From assembly GCF_028551255.1 (NCBI RefSeq), contig NZ_CP117030.1:558001-622000 (forward strand): a DNA stretch of 64,000 bases, written 5' to 3'. This DNA is from Vibrio tubiashii (lineage in GTDB: Bacteria; Pseudomonadota; Gammaproteobacteria; Enterobacterales; Vibrionaceae). Shown piece by piece: positions 44,580-53,095 of the stretch. A program made the position numbers and the translations under genes. The notes under the pieces were generated by a model that was given only the letters and a program-made list of their open reading frames with translations, was not told the origin of the DNA and searched no databases. How positions within the stretch are numbered: the stretch's first letter is position 1; the number at the start of each line of letters is the position of its first letter.

Positions 44580-45017
44580 TTAGCTTTGTTTTTCCAGATA
44601 CCAATTGCCTTTGCAGATGCCGTTTTTCAAATGCCACTCACCGGAGATTCGATAGCCGCTCGCCTTGCCAGTAAAACGGTAATCCCACTGATCATTGGTA
44701 GCGTAGAGAACAAGTCCACCTTCGCTTGATTCAATCCAACCTTTTAATGGTGTGCCATTGTACGTCAAGGTGAACTGAGCAAAACCGTCGGTAACGCTAC
44801 CAGTGATGGTGGTCTTTGAGCACATATTGTTGCCGCTCACGTCGACTCTTCTACCTATCCATTGGCCATCAAATTCGTGTGACACAGTGAAATCTGGTTG
44901 TGAAGGTAATTTAGGGAAAGTATCAGGATTGTTTGAACCGAAAAGCTGTGACTGCTGACCAACTACAACAAAGATACCGAAGCCGACAAAGGTTGCGATA
45001 AGAAATAGTTTCTTCAT
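44580..45017 (-). CDS. Exported beta-rich protein of unknown function
   Basis: 145 aa with an N-terminal hydrophobic stretch (FLIATFVGFGIFVVVG) that may be a signal or anchor. The mature part has DGQWIGRRVDVSGNNMCSKTTITGSVTDG and repeated short beta strands with two further conserved-looking turns, plus Cys residues (MCSKT and GICKGNW) that may pair. No family is recognised. Its ATG overlaps the OsmC stop by one base (TAATG), so it is the second gene of that unit. Confidence 0.75.
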   Translation of the reverse strand: MKKLFLIATFVGFGIFVVVGQQSQLFGSNNPDTFPKLPSQPDFTVSHEFDGQWIGRRVDVSGNNMCSKTTITGSVTDGFAQFTLTYNGTPLKGWIESSEGGLVLYATNDQWDYRFTGKASGYRISGEWHLKNGICKGNWYLEKQS

Positions 45018-45493
45018 TAGTAGCCCATTTGAATAATTTCGGTAGTAATATCTGTTTTGACAGAGTTCGCGATAAAGCAGTGTTGGTGCGCCAAATGGTG
45101 TAGCTTTTCAAGTTGTTCCAAGGAGGGTTGCTTTTCACCTTTGAATTCGATCTTTGGGCGAAGTATGACTCGTGTGACGGAACTTCTACCTGATGAGTCT
45201 TCATCAAGGAAGCCTACGGCCTCATCAGTATAGCTGTCTATGATGTAGCGGCGTTTCGCAGCAATGCCAAGAAAGGTCAGCATATGACAACTTGAAATGG
45301 AGGCAATAAAGGCTTCTTCCGGGTCGACGTTTTCTTCTACTGAGAGAGGGAGTGGAATGACATGGGGCGATGATGAAGCTGGAACAGTGATTCCACCATC
45401 AAAATACCATGTATGGGCGCGACTATATTGGTTGTCGTTAAAGGCTTCACTTGGGCCTCGTTGCCACTTTACCGCTGCGCTAAACTTGGACAT
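45017..45493 (-). CDS. OsmC/Ohr-family thiol peroxidase
   Basis: 158 aa from the ATG at 45493, placed nine bases after AAAGGA; the ATG at 45502 would sit directly on that site. The pattern is OsmC-like: ISSCHMLTFLGIAAKRR carries the first redox Cys and HQHCFIANSVK the second, giving a two-Cys peroxidase for organic hydroperoxides. HTWYFDGGITVPASSSPHV is typical of the YhfA/OsmC subgroup. Cytoplasmic. Coupled to the small exported protein downstream. Confidence 0.88.
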   Translation of the reverse strand: MSKFSAAVKWQRGPSEAFNDNQYSRAHTWYFDGGITVPASSSPHVIPLPLSVEENVDPEEAFIASISSCHMLTFLGIAAKRRYIIDSYTDEAVGFLDEDSSGRSSVTRVILRPKIEFKGEKQPSLEQLEKLHHLAHQHCFIANSVKTDITTEIIQMGY

Positions 45494-45611
45494 CGCTATC
45501 ATTCCTTTTGTTCGCTCGTTCGCTAATTGGTTTGTCTAACATGATTGAATGATTAGGTAGAAGCGTTGCGACTTAAAATTTAAGCGTGCCTCACAGGAAT
45601 ATGAGTCAAAA

Positions 45612-46166
45612 CTAAACCTGTCTCGTTTCTCCAACCAATTCTTTAAACGTTTGACCGGAAAGAATGATATTTTTGGTAAAGGTTAGTTTCGCTTTGTGTA
45701 GATGTGCATGAAACGAGCGGGTGTTCTCTTGATGTACATAGGTATAAACAAAACGATACTTAGAGCTAACGTTGCTTAATGCATATTGATAGAGGTTTTC
45801 GAATACACCGCGTCCTCGACTATTTTGGTCGATACAAACAGGCCCCCAGAAGAACGAATTCTCTGTAGACAATGTTTCGTTGTTAAAAGGGACACTCTGC
45901 AAGTCATGCGACAGCTCAGTTAACACAGTTGAGCAGCGCCAAAACTGCCAAGAGGCGCAAACGGCTAACCCAATAATGGACTCTTCATGCTCGGCGACAA
46001 AGATTCCTTGTTCTGACTCGATGATTTGAGTGAGTTGCTCAGCAGTCAACATCGTATTTAGGAATCCATCTTTCTTATCTTTCTCAGTCAGAGAATCAAT
46101 ATGACATCGTTTTTGTAGAGCGACTAATTGCGCGACATCACTTATTTGGGCTGACCTAAATAACAT
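45612..46166 (-). CDS. GNAT-family N-acetyltransferase-like protein
   Basis: About 184 aa; the ATG at 46166 has GAGTGA upstream, and GTG at 46172 is an alternative. GNAT features: FRSAQISDVAQLVALQKRCHI at the start, QGIFVAEHEESIIGLAVCA for strand 4, the acetyl-CoA-binding turn QNSRGRGVFENLYQYALS, and YVHQENTRSFHAHLHKA near the end with HEN-type spacing. Substrate unknown. Expressed alone, divergent from the membrane-protein gene at 46.3 kb. Confidence 0.83.
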   Translation of the reverse strand: MLFRSAQISDVAQLVALQKRCHIDSLTEKDKKDGFLNTMLTAEQLTQIIESEQGIFVAEHEESIIGLAVCASWQFWRCSTVLTELSHDLQSVPFNNETLSTENSFFWGPVCIDQNSRGRGVFENLYQYALSNVSSKYRFVYTYVHQENTRSFHAHLHKAKLTFTKNIILSGQTFKELVGETRQV

Positions 46167-46292
46167 GTTCACTCGTTATATATAGTTTGTCGTACTATAA
46201 ATTAATTTATTGGCTAGAGTTATGTTATGTATTGATATTGTTTTAAAATTTAATCGATGAATCACGAAACTTATAACGCAGGAAAGGAATCA

Positions 46293-46721
46293 ATGGGTAA
46301 GAGCCACAATCAGTTTTATCTAGAAGTGGTATGCAAACAGTTATTTGTTTTGGTCATAGCTGCACCATTAATGTATGAGCTGACGTTTGAAGCGATGCAG
46401 GAAATGGAAAAGGGTAATCAGTCTGCGATATTGGCTGTAATTGGTTTATTGATGGCGGCAGCGATTGTCGGGGTTTTTGAAGCAACCTACCAAAAGACTC
46501 AGTTGGCTTTTCCAGTTCATCGCTACTTGGTTCATTTGACTAAAGCGCTACTCTTTATCGGTATAACAGAGCTCATGTTGTTAGCCGTCGCTGCGATAGG
46601 AACCACTTTTCATGTTTTTGATGATCCACTGCTTTGGGCTCTTATTCCTATCTATCTCGCGTTGTATCTATATGACTGGTGGGACGCAATTGCGGCTCAA
46701 TCTCGTGACAATGTTCGATAA
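46293..46721 (+). CDS. Small multi-helix inner-membrane protein of unknown function
   Basis: 142 aa, starting at the ATG at 46293 after AAAGGA; the longer frame at 46257 has no site. Three or four hydrophobic helices: residues about 14-30, 44-63, 78-98 and 108-125, ending with an aromatic-rich LYLYDWWDAIAAQ segment. No family is recognised. It ends at a strong terminator shared with the convergent binding-protein gene. Confidence 0.72.
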   Translation: MGKSHNQFYLEVVCKQLFVLVIAAPLMYELTFEAMQEMEKGNQSAILAVIGLLMAAAIVGVFEATYQKTQLAFPVHRYLVHLTKALLFIGITELMLLAVAAIGTTFHVFDDPLLWALIPIYLALYLYDWWDAIAAQSRDNVR

Positions 46722-46736
46722 TCAGCAGCTAATGAC

Positions 46737-46771
46737 GAGAAGCTCTAGATGATACTAGAGCTTCTCTTTTA
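46737..46771. terminator. Strong terminator between convergent genes
   Basis: Perfect 12-bp stem GAGAAGCTCTAG/CTAGAGCTTCTC (46737-46748 with 46755-46766) followed by TTTT. Confidence 0.85.
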
Positions 46772-46787
46772 TTGGCGTAGGTGTTGA

Positions 46788-47540
46788 TTACTGTTTGTAT
46801 TTGCCTTCAATTGAAGCTTGTCTGTATTGCTCAAGTTTACCTTCGGCTTCTAATTTAGCTAATCCGCGATTAAAGGCGTCTAACATCTCTTGGCTTCGCG
46901 GTGAATTTTTTGAAATGATCACGAAGTAGTCACGCTCAGTAAGCATCTTTGCATTCGGCTCAATCGCGCCAGTAAGACCAAGCTTAGTCACTGTTTCCAT
47001 ACCGACATCCATATCTTCCAAAACCACATCTAAACGACCTGCCTTGAGCTTTTTGTAGTTGTTTTCGGCGCTTGCGATACGTTGGATATTAACAGTTCCA
47101 GCTTTTTCTAAATCTTCAATGCCATAGGCATAGCCAGTGACGCCCCCGATTTTTAGAGACGACAGGTCTTCTCGGTTACTCCAAGTGACAGGTTTGCTTG
47201 TTTGCTGAAATAGGGCGGTACTCAAAGTAATAACAGGATTGGAATAGAGGAAGTGTTGTTCACGGTCTGGGTTTTTACTCCAGATAAGAGAGCCGTCATA
47301 GTTACCCGCTTTTGCTTCTTCAAAACCACGTTTCCAAGGCATGTAGTCAAACTCTACGGTGTAACCTTCAGCCTCGAAAGCTTCGCGTACAATTTGAGTG
47401 ATAAATCCCCCTTCTTTGAGAGATTTCGATTGATAAGGTGCCCACTCGCCATTAGCAAGCTTAACCGTATTTGCATAAGAGATGTGAGAGACAGAAAGGG
47501 CAAAGATTAAAGCGATGAGCTTGAAGCTTTGTTTGAGCAT
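46788..47540 (-). CDS. Polar-amino-acid-type periplasmic binding protein (SBP_bac_3)
   Basis: 250 aa with a signal peptide (KLIALIFALSVSHISYA). A type-II binding-protein fold: NGEWAPYQSKSLKEGGFITQIVREAFEAEGY, GSLIWSKNPDREQHFLYS, LKIGGVTGYAYG and RLDVVLEDMDVG. It resembles the stand-alone family of small solute-binding proteins common in Vibrio and Shewanella; no permease or ATPase neighbours it. It could supply a distant transporter or act as a sensor. The ATG follows AGGA at a normal distance. Confidence 0.85.
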   Translation of the reverse strand: MLKQSFKLIALIFALSVSHISYANTVKLANGEWAPYQSKSLKEGGFITQIVREAFEAEGYTVEFDYMPWKRGFEEAKAGNYDGSLIWSKNPDREQHFLYSNPVITLSTALFQQTSKPVTWSNREDLSSLKIGGVTGYAYGIEDLEKAGTVNIQRIASAENNYKKLKAGRLDVVLEDMDVGMETVTKLGLTGAIEPNAKMLTERDYFVIISKNSPRSQEMLDAFNRGLAKLEAEGKLEQYRQASIEGKYKQ

Positions 47541-47632
47541 GGTGCAATCCTCTAGAGAATGTCAGTATCTAAAGAATAGTTGCTGATATTCATATCACCA
47601 ACGTAAGGTTGATGATATGAATAAACGAAAGT

Positions 47633-49312
47633 TTAGAAGCTCTCTGGTGCTTCGAAGGTCATAGGTTGCTTCGAGTAAGGGTGTTCCAGCTCCAATCGCT
47701 CGGCATGTAAATGCAATCGGTCTGCTTTTTCGCCATATAAAGTATCGCCAACCATAGGCAGGTTAAGGCCTAAGTGGTGAGCGCAATGGACGCGAAGTTG
47801 ATGAGTACGACCGGTTTTAGGGTACATGTAGAGTTTGCTTTTACCATTGACGGTAGAAATTTCTTCCCAGTAGGTTTGCGCGGGCTTTCCATGCTCAAAA
47901 CAGACCAATTGGCGAGGACGATCGACCGGGTCTCCACGCATTGGTAGATTTATTTCACCGTTAGATTCAGAGACTTTACCCTCAAGTAGTGTAACGTAAC
48001 GCTTTTGCACGCTGCGAGAAATAAACTGCTTTTGTAGACTCTTATTGGCACGCTTGGTTAAGGCAAACACCAATAAACCAGATGTTGCCATATCAAGTCT
48101 ATGGATGACGAAAGGCCCTTCGACATCAGGGTAACGCTCTTGAAGTCGGGTGTAGGCCGAATCTGTGATGGTCTTTCCCGGTACAGATAGCAACCCAGAA
48201 GGCTTATTGACGACAACCATCGCGTCATCTTCAAATAAGATCTCTAGCTCTTTATCTTCTGCCCAATTTTCTTCGAGTGGATTGTCGTCAACCAACATCC
48301 CTTCAAGCATATGTCCAAGGATTGGTTGGCATTTACTGTTACACGAAGGATAGAACTTAGTGTGCTGACGAATTTCAGATTTGGGTGAAACGCCCCACCA
48401 AAACTCAGCCAGTGCTAGCGGCTTAAAGCCATGCTTAAAGGCGTAGTGGAGTAGCTTAGGCGCTGCACATTCACCTGCTCCTGCTGGTGGAACTGGAGAG
48501 GTAGTGGGTGCAAAGATTGATTTTAGGGACCGTTCTTCAGCGCGAATGTTTAAGAAGCGGTATTGCTCAAAAAGCTTGTTCTGCAAAGCATTAGAGAGTT
48601 GTTTACGTTTTTCTTTTAAGGCGTTGAGTGACGTTGTCAGTTCATTCAGTTGTAAGCTGACGCCAGCGATTTTCTCTTCCCACTCTAATTTTAAGTACTT
48701 AAGGACGTTTTTCTCAGCCACGCTTTGTTTACTCAATTCAACGAGCAGGGCATCAAGTTGTCTAGAGTCGAGGTTGGCTTCGCCTTGTTTTCTCTGTTCT
48801 TTTCGCTTAGCGCGCCCTTTAATAATCGCGTCACGTTGCTCTTGCTCTGCCTCTGCATAACCTTGTTCCAGCTGACTTAATGCCTCTTTAAGCTGCAAAA
48901 GTTCTGGATTGGATTGTTCTGTTTTAACTGCTTGATTGATCTGAGTAATCTCAGCGAGATCGGAACGAAAGAAGCTCTCTTCCGCTAGCATATCAAACAC
49001 GGGTGGAACAAAGCTGGGCAATAAGTTTTGATCAGCGATTTTGCCAGAGAACGCAGAGAAATAGCCTATCTCACCTTCAGGAGACTGAACAAGAAGCACA
49101 CCGAACATCTTACCTGTGCCATCTGGGCTACCATCAATACCAAAGTCATGATGCCAAGCCTGTTGCTCAGTAAGGTGGCGTTGCAGCTGCTGCGCAGCTA
49201 GGACACACAGTGGGTGAGGCTGGTAGTAAAAAGGAAAGGTAAACTTCTCGGGTAGTGGATACGATTGGATATCACTATCGAAACGAGTGAAAAGCTGGTC
49301 TGGGTGGTGCAT
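47633..49312 (-). CDS. Long RluA-family pseudouridine synthase with coiled-coil insert
   Basis: About 559 aa. The C-terminal 220 residues form an RluA-type catalytic domain: VVNKPSGLLSVPGK, then the active-site Asp in HRLDMATSGLLVFAL, and LYMYPKTGRTHQLRVHCA. The N-terminal part is unusual: an FSGKIADQNLLP segment, a roughly 130-residue Glu/Gln/Lys-rich coiled coil (about residues 160-260), GAGECAAPKLLHYAF, and a Cys motif PSCNSKCQPILGHML. The long form recurs in Vibrio as an RluA paralogue with no fixed target. A TTG at 49339 could extend it by nine residues. Modifies RNA; rRNA or tRNA target unknown. Confidence 0.85.
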   Translation of the reverse strand: MHHPDQLFTRFDSDIQSYPLPEKFTFPFYYQPHPLCVLAAQQLQRHLTEQQAWHHDFGIDGSPDGTGKMFGVLLVQSPEGEIGYFSAFSGKIADQNLLPSFVPPVFDMLAEESFFRSDLAEITQINQAVKTEQSNPELLQLKEALSQLEQGYAEAEQEQRDAIIKGRAKRKEQRKQGEANLDSRQLDALLVELSKQSVAEKNVLKYLKLEWEEKIAGVSLQLNELTTSLNALKEKRKQLSNALQNKLFEQYRFLNIRAEERSLKSIFAPTTSPVPPAGAGECAAPKLLHYAFKHGFKPLALAEFWWGVSPKSEIRQHTKFYPSCNSKCQPILGHMLEGMLVDDNPLEENWAEDKELEILFEDDAMVVVNKPSGLLSVPGKTITDSAYTRLQERYPDVEGPFVIHRLDMATSGLLVFALTKRANKSLQKQFISRSVQKRYVTLLEGKVSESNGEINLPMRGDPVDRPRQLVCFEHGKPAQTYWEEISTVNGKSKLYMYPKTGRTHQLRVHCAHHLGLNLPMVGDTLYGEKADRLHLHAERLELEHPYSKQPMTFEAPESF

Positions 49313-49386
49313 TAAAGTATTCACTACAGGTAAAATCAATTGGGCGTGATTTTACCTGTTTGTGAGCATATTTCTAGTTTAGAAAA

Positions 49387-49788
49387 CTAGCGAACGTAAT
49401 TGATTTGTGCCGAAATAAACCAGTGCTGAACTGTGCCATCCGCTCTTTCAACCCAAAGGTCATTGTCTAACTGCTTCACACGGCCATTAATCGTGATTGA
49501 AAGCTTGTTCTCATCCGTTTGGTTTACTTTGATGAAAGGATCTGAAGTAATCAGGAACGGGGTCGCATCTTTTACCGAACTGTTTTCATCGATTAGAAAG
49601 AAGTGATTCAGTTTACCATCTTCGGGCTTGGTCGAGATTGCCTTGTGACCGATGAGCTTGAACCCTTCACCAACGGGTTGATTAAGAATTTCGCTACTGA
49701 GCCTGACATGGGTAGGGATAAAAACCCAAGCGAGAACAAGGGCAACAGTGACCAAAGCAGCGCCTAGAGAGATTTTGAATTTCGACAT
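49387..49788 (-). CDS. Membrane-anchored protein of unknown function
   Basis: 133 aa with an N-terminal helix (about residues 5-24, KISLGAALVTVALVLAWVFI) that is probably an uncleaved anchor, and a small periplasmic domain with alternating strands, an FLIDENSSVKDATPFLI segment and an LDNDLWVERADG stretch. No family recognised. Divergent from the LysR gene across 152 bp that holds an ACTGT/ACAGT inverted repeat near 49880-49913. Confidence 0.7.
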   Translation of the reverse strand: MSKFKISLGAALVTVALVLAWVFIPTHVRLSSEILNQPVGEGFKLIGHKAISTKPEDGKLNHFFLIDENSSVKDATPFLITSDPFIKVNQTDENKLSITINGRVKQLDNDLWVERADGTVQHWFISAQINYVR

Positions 49789-49940
49789 GCTGTGTTATTG
49801 AGATGTTTGGAACAGAGGCACATATTAGCACAGTTCTATACTGCAATTCGCGCTAGGCTTGACGATTTGCTAAGTGGTATTACTGTTACAGGTTTGCAAT
49901 AATGACAGTAGTTTAATAAGACAATATTACAGAAATCACT

Positions 49941-50810
49941 ATGGCAAATTGGGAAGGAGTGAGCGAGTTTGTCGCAGTCGCAGAAACTCAATCTTTCACC
50001 TCTGCAGCAAAGAAGCTCGATACATCGGTCGCGCAAATAAGCCGTAAAGTCGCTCTGTTAGAAGAAAGACTGGCCGTTAAGCTGTTCAATCGCACCACAC
50101 GTAGAGTCTCGGTAACCGAAGCTGGGCAACTCTATTATCAGCAGTGTAAGCATCTCGTCGAAGGTCTAGAACTGGCTGAACTGGCAGTCACTCAAATGCA
50201 GTCGACACCTAAAGGTTTGCTAAAGGTGACCGCTCCCGTCACTTTCGGTGAACAAAACCTCGCGCCATTATTACACCAATTCTTAGAACTTTACCCACAA
50301 GTCGACTTAGAGCTCATGCTGACTAACCAAAAGCTTGATTTGATCGAGGTAGGCGTTGATGTCGCGATTCGTTTGGGAAAATTGCAGGATTCGAGCTTAA
50401 TTGCCAAGCGATTATCGAGTCGGCAGCTGTATGTGTGTGCAAGTCCTAACTATCTAGAAAGGTATGGCGAGCCACATACTTTATCCGAACTCAACCATCA
50501 TCAGTGTCTTGTTGGGTCAGTTGATTACTGGCGTTTTCGTGATTCTAAAAGTGAAAAATCGATACGGGTTTCGGGAAGAATACATTGTAACTCGGGCTAC
50601 GCACTGCTTGATGCAGCAAAACGGGGGCTTGGATTAGTGCAGCTCCCGGATCACTATGTGAAAGAAGCGCTAGAGGCCGGAGAGTTAGTCGAGGTGCTTT
50701 CAGAGTATCGTGATGAGCGAGAGGGGATCTGGGCACTTTACCCGCAAAATCGAAATCTCTCACCAAAAGTACGCTTACTGATCGACTTCTTGGCGGAGAA
50801 CTTTGATTAA
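49941..50810 (+). CDS. LysR-family transcriptional regulator
   Basis: 289 aa. Winged HTH at residues 1-60 (SFTSAAKKLDTSVAQISRKVALLEERLAVKLFNRTTRRVSVTEAG), then the two-lobed effector domain (KLDLIEVGVDVAIRLGKLQDSSLIAKRL; CASPNYLERYGEP). This is the common CrgA/AaeR-like group. Divergent from the 133-aa membrane-protein gene, which is the most likely target. An inverted repeat ACTGT/ACAGT in the gap may be its operator. The ligand is unknown. Confidence 0.9.
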   Translation: MANWEGVSEFVAVAETQSFTSAAKKLDTSVAQISRKVALLEERLAVKLFNRTTRRVSVTEAGQLYYQQCKHLVEGLELAELAVTQMQSTPKGLLKVTAPVTFGEQNLAPLLHQFLELYPQVDLELMLTNQKLDLIEVGVDVAIRLGKLQDSSLIAKRLSSRQLYVCASPNYLERYGEPHTLSELNHHQCLVGSVDYWRFRDSKSEKSIRVSGRIHCNSGYALLDAAKRGLGLVQLPDHYVKEALEAGELVEVLSEYRDEREGIWALYPQNRNLSPKVRLLIDFLAENFD

Positions 50811-50838
50811 GACCAAGAGAAGGCTCCTCTTGGTCTTA
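50809..50838. terminator. Terminator between lysR and the siderophore gene
   Basis: Stem AAGACCAAGAG/CTCTTGGTCTT (50809-50819 with 50827-50837), starting inside the lysR stop codon. Short tail, convergent genes. Confidence 0.6.
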
Positions 50839-50857
50839 TCGCACAGTAAAACTTGAG

Positions 50858-51631
50858 TTAAGCTTCTTGCTCTTCAGCGTCTTGGCGTTTAATCACCTTG
50901 TGACCGTCTTCTGAAACACCTTGTTTCCAGTAGCTGCTAATGTAGATGTTTTCGCGCTCGACTTCTTTCTCGTTGCGGAAGTACTGACGCAGCGCGCGCA
51001 TTGAATCGAACTCACAAGCACACCAAACGGACGCTTTACCAGCTAGCCAAGGTAGAGCGCAAACCGCTTTTGCCAAGTCATCATTCTCAAAGATCCATTG
51101 GACTTCAAAATTTTCTGGGGCTTCGATGGGTTGAATATCTTGCTCAGAGATAACTTTAATCACAGCGTAGCCTTTTGCATCAGCCGGGAGGCGTCGAATC
51201 TTAGCCGATAGGGCAGGTAGGGCTGTCATGTCTGCGGTCATGAAGAACCAATCCGCGTCTGTGCTCATATCTTGTATCGTGCCAGGGCCGGCAATATGAA
51301 TGGAATCACCAACCTGAGCCTTCATCGCCCAGCGCGCAGCAAAACCGCATTTAAGGTCATGAGTAATGTGTTTAACAAAGTCGACCTCGATGGTTCCCGC
51401 TTGCTCGTCAAACTTACGAATGGTGTAAGTACGCATCACTGGGCGCTCATCGCCCGATAACTGCTGTGGGTCAGTGTCACCAGAAGGCGTAAACAATAGC
51501 TTGATGTAGCCACCCTCACAGTTGTTTGGAAACTCTTTTAGCGCATCACTTTGAAAGGTAATGCGCTGCATGTTTGGCGTGACAGATTCGGTTGAAGATA
51601 TGGTAACGTGCTTTGGTGATGGCTTTTTCAT
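50858..51631 (-). CDS. Siderophore-interacting protein (ViuB/YqjH-like ferric-siderophore reductase)
   Basis: 257 aa of the SIP family. FAD-binding site RPVMRTYTIRKFD, then DFVKHI, an NAD(P)H domain with FFMTADMTALPALSAKIRRL, and the C-terminal CACEFDSMRALRQYFRNE with SSYWKQGVSEDGHKV. These are the features of flavoproteins that release iron from ferric siderophores in the cytoplasm. It stands alone here, without transporter genes. A palindromic Fur-like element lies just upstream, which fits iron control. Confidence 0.9.
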   Translation of the reverse strand: MKKPSPKHVTISSTESVTPNMQRITFQSDALKEFPNNCEGGYIKLLFTPSGDTDPQQLSGDERPVMRTYTIRKFDEQAGTIEVDFVKHITHDLKCGFAARWAMKAQVGDSIHIAGPGTIQDMSTDADWFFMTADMTALPALSAKIRRLPADAKGYAVIKVISEQDIQPIEAPENFEVQWIFENDDLAKAVCALPWLAGKASVWCACEFDSMRALRQYFRNEKEVERENIYISSYWKQGVSEDGHKVIKRQDAEEQEA

Positions 51632-51641
51632 GTGCTAACCC

Positions 51642-51660
51642 GAGAATTGTTCTTGTTCTC
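51642..51660 (-). promoter_or_regulatory. Weak Fur-like palindrome before the siderophore gene
   Basis: GAGAATTGTTCTTGTTCTC starts 11 bp upstream of the ATG. It has GAGAA/TTCTC outer symmetry but only about 11 of 19 consensus matches, so Fur control is plausible, not shown. Confidence 0.4.
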
Positions 51661-51724
51661 ATCTAGGTTAACAGCACACAACAGAGTTAGATAGTATCTT
51701 TAACCAAATTTACATTCCTGACAT

Positions 51725-52309
51725 CTATATCATCGGCAGGGTGGAGCCAACTAATAAGACGGCCATCAGAATATTGAAGCTTCGGATACGTAAAGCGCTA
51801 GTTAGCCAACGTTGAAGCTCTCGACCTGCCAAAATCCAAAATGAACCTGATGGGAAGTTGACCAATAAAAAGGTCGCCGAAATGATCAGTAGTTCGATCC
51901 ATCCGCCACCATTGCTATATAGAGTGACGGAACTTAGCGCCATAGACCAACCTTTTGGGTTTACCCACTGAAAACTGGCTGCCCCTAGGAATGTCATAGG
52001 GCGAAAATTATCGACGTCTTTTGCGCGTCCACTTAACGCGATTTTCACTGCTAAATAGGCAAGATAAGCCAAACTCACATACTTCAAGACAAGGTGGGCG
52101 ATTGGGTAGGCTTCAAACACCGCTGACAAGCCAAGCCCAACAAGCAAAACCATAAATGCAAAACCAAATGCAATTCCGCACATGTGAGGTAACGTACGCA
52201 TATAGCCAACATTGGCGCCTGAAGTCATCAGCATTAAGTTATTTGGCCCCGGTGTAAAGGTCGAGACAAAGGCAAATATCACAAGAGCAGTGAGTTGTTC
52301 GAATTCCAT
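51725..52309 (-). CDS. LysE/RhtB-family amino-acid exporter
   Basis: 194 aa from the ATG at 52309, with AGGA 7 nt upstream; the frame from 52402 adds an unlikely leader. About six helices. The family signature is FVSTFTPGPNNLMLMTSGANVGY with the conserved GPN, and a later QWVNPKGWSMALS segment. LysE/RhtB proteins export amino acids or homoserine-type compounds. It is divergent from an Lrp-type regulator, the usual local controller of such exporters. Confidence 0.9.
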   Translation of the reverse strand: MEFEQLTALVIFAFVSTFTPGPNNLMLMTSGANVGYMRTLPHMCGIAFGFAFMVLLVGLGLSAVFEAYPIAHLVLKYVSLAYLAYLAVKIALSGRAKDVDNFRPMTFLGAASFQWVNPKGWSMALSSVTLYSNGGGWIELLIISATFLLVNFPSGSFWILAGRELQRWLTSALRIRSFNILMAVLLVGSTLPMI

Positions 52310-52395
52310 GAGATGTCCTATTTCTATCGTGAAAGCAATAATATTGCGTAGTAACGCTTGTCTTGACCGGTCAACCACTATATTAGGTGGAATAG

Positions 52396-52443
52396 TGCGC
52401 AATTATGTGTTTTTATTCGAATGACTAGGACTAATTGCGCAAT
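52396..52443. promoter_or_regulatory. Paired TGCGCAAT sites in the lysE-lrp divergent region
   Basis: TGCGCAAT occurs at 52396-52403 and 52436-52443, start to start 40 bp (about four helical turns). The second is part of the palindrome ATTGCGCAAT. Helically phased sites fit an Lrp-type octamer controlling both genes. Confidence 0.5.
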
Positions 52444-52454
52444 AAAGGTAATAA

Positions 52455-52895
52455 ATGGATAAGTTCGACGAAAGAATATTGCAAGAACTCAAAAGAGACG
52501 GAAGAATCTCCAATGTCGAGTTAGCAGAGCGTATAGGTTTATCAGCTTCAGCCACGCTTAGGCGCGTCCAAGATCTTGAAAAACGCGAGGTGATTAAAGG
52601 CTATCGAGTCATGCTTGATAATAGCCAACTTGGTGTCGGCTTTGTCGCCTATGTCTCTATCGGCCTTGCCAGTCATCGAAAACAAGCCCAGCTGGAGTTC
52701 GAAGAACACGTCAGATTTGTTGATGAAGTCGTTGAGTGTCACAACATCACAGGCGCCAACGAGTATTTACTTCGAGTTGAGACCAAAGACTTGCCAAGCT
52801 ACAAGAAGTTTCATGCCGACGTATTAGGTGAGTGCGCTCAAGTACAGTCTATTACTACCATGGTGGTCATGGATTCACCCAAAGACGAGCGTTAA
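52455..52895 (+). CDS. Lrp/AsnC-family transcriptional regulator
   Basis: 146 aa. N-terminal HTH DERILQELKRDGRISNVELAERIGLSASATLRRVQDLEKREVIKGY and a C-terminal RAM/AsnC ligand domain (VGFVAYVSIGLASH, VVECHNITGANEYLLRVE). The ATG follows AAAGG. It is divergent from a LysE-type exporter with phased TGCGCAAT sites in between, so it probably senses an amino acid and controls its export. Confidence 0.92.
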   Translation: MDKFDERILQELKRDGRISNVELAERIGLSASATLRRVQDLEKREVIKGYRVMLDNSQLGVGFVAYVSIGLASHRKQAQLEFEEHVRFVDEVVECHNITGANEYLLRVETKDLPSYKKFHADVLGECAQVQSITTMVVMDSPKDER

Positions 52896-53095
52896 GTTTG
52901 TTACCATCACAATTCTATTGCGTCTGTATTAAAATTAACTGATTGATTTTGTTTATTTTACTGTCATCAATCATAAATATAATCGACATTTAATCGTAAT
53001 AGATTAGCAATCGAAACGTCATCCTGCCCATCTAATTTATCTCGCATCAACAGTTCGAGCATAGAAGCTCATTCTATATGTAAAGGGTAAATAAG

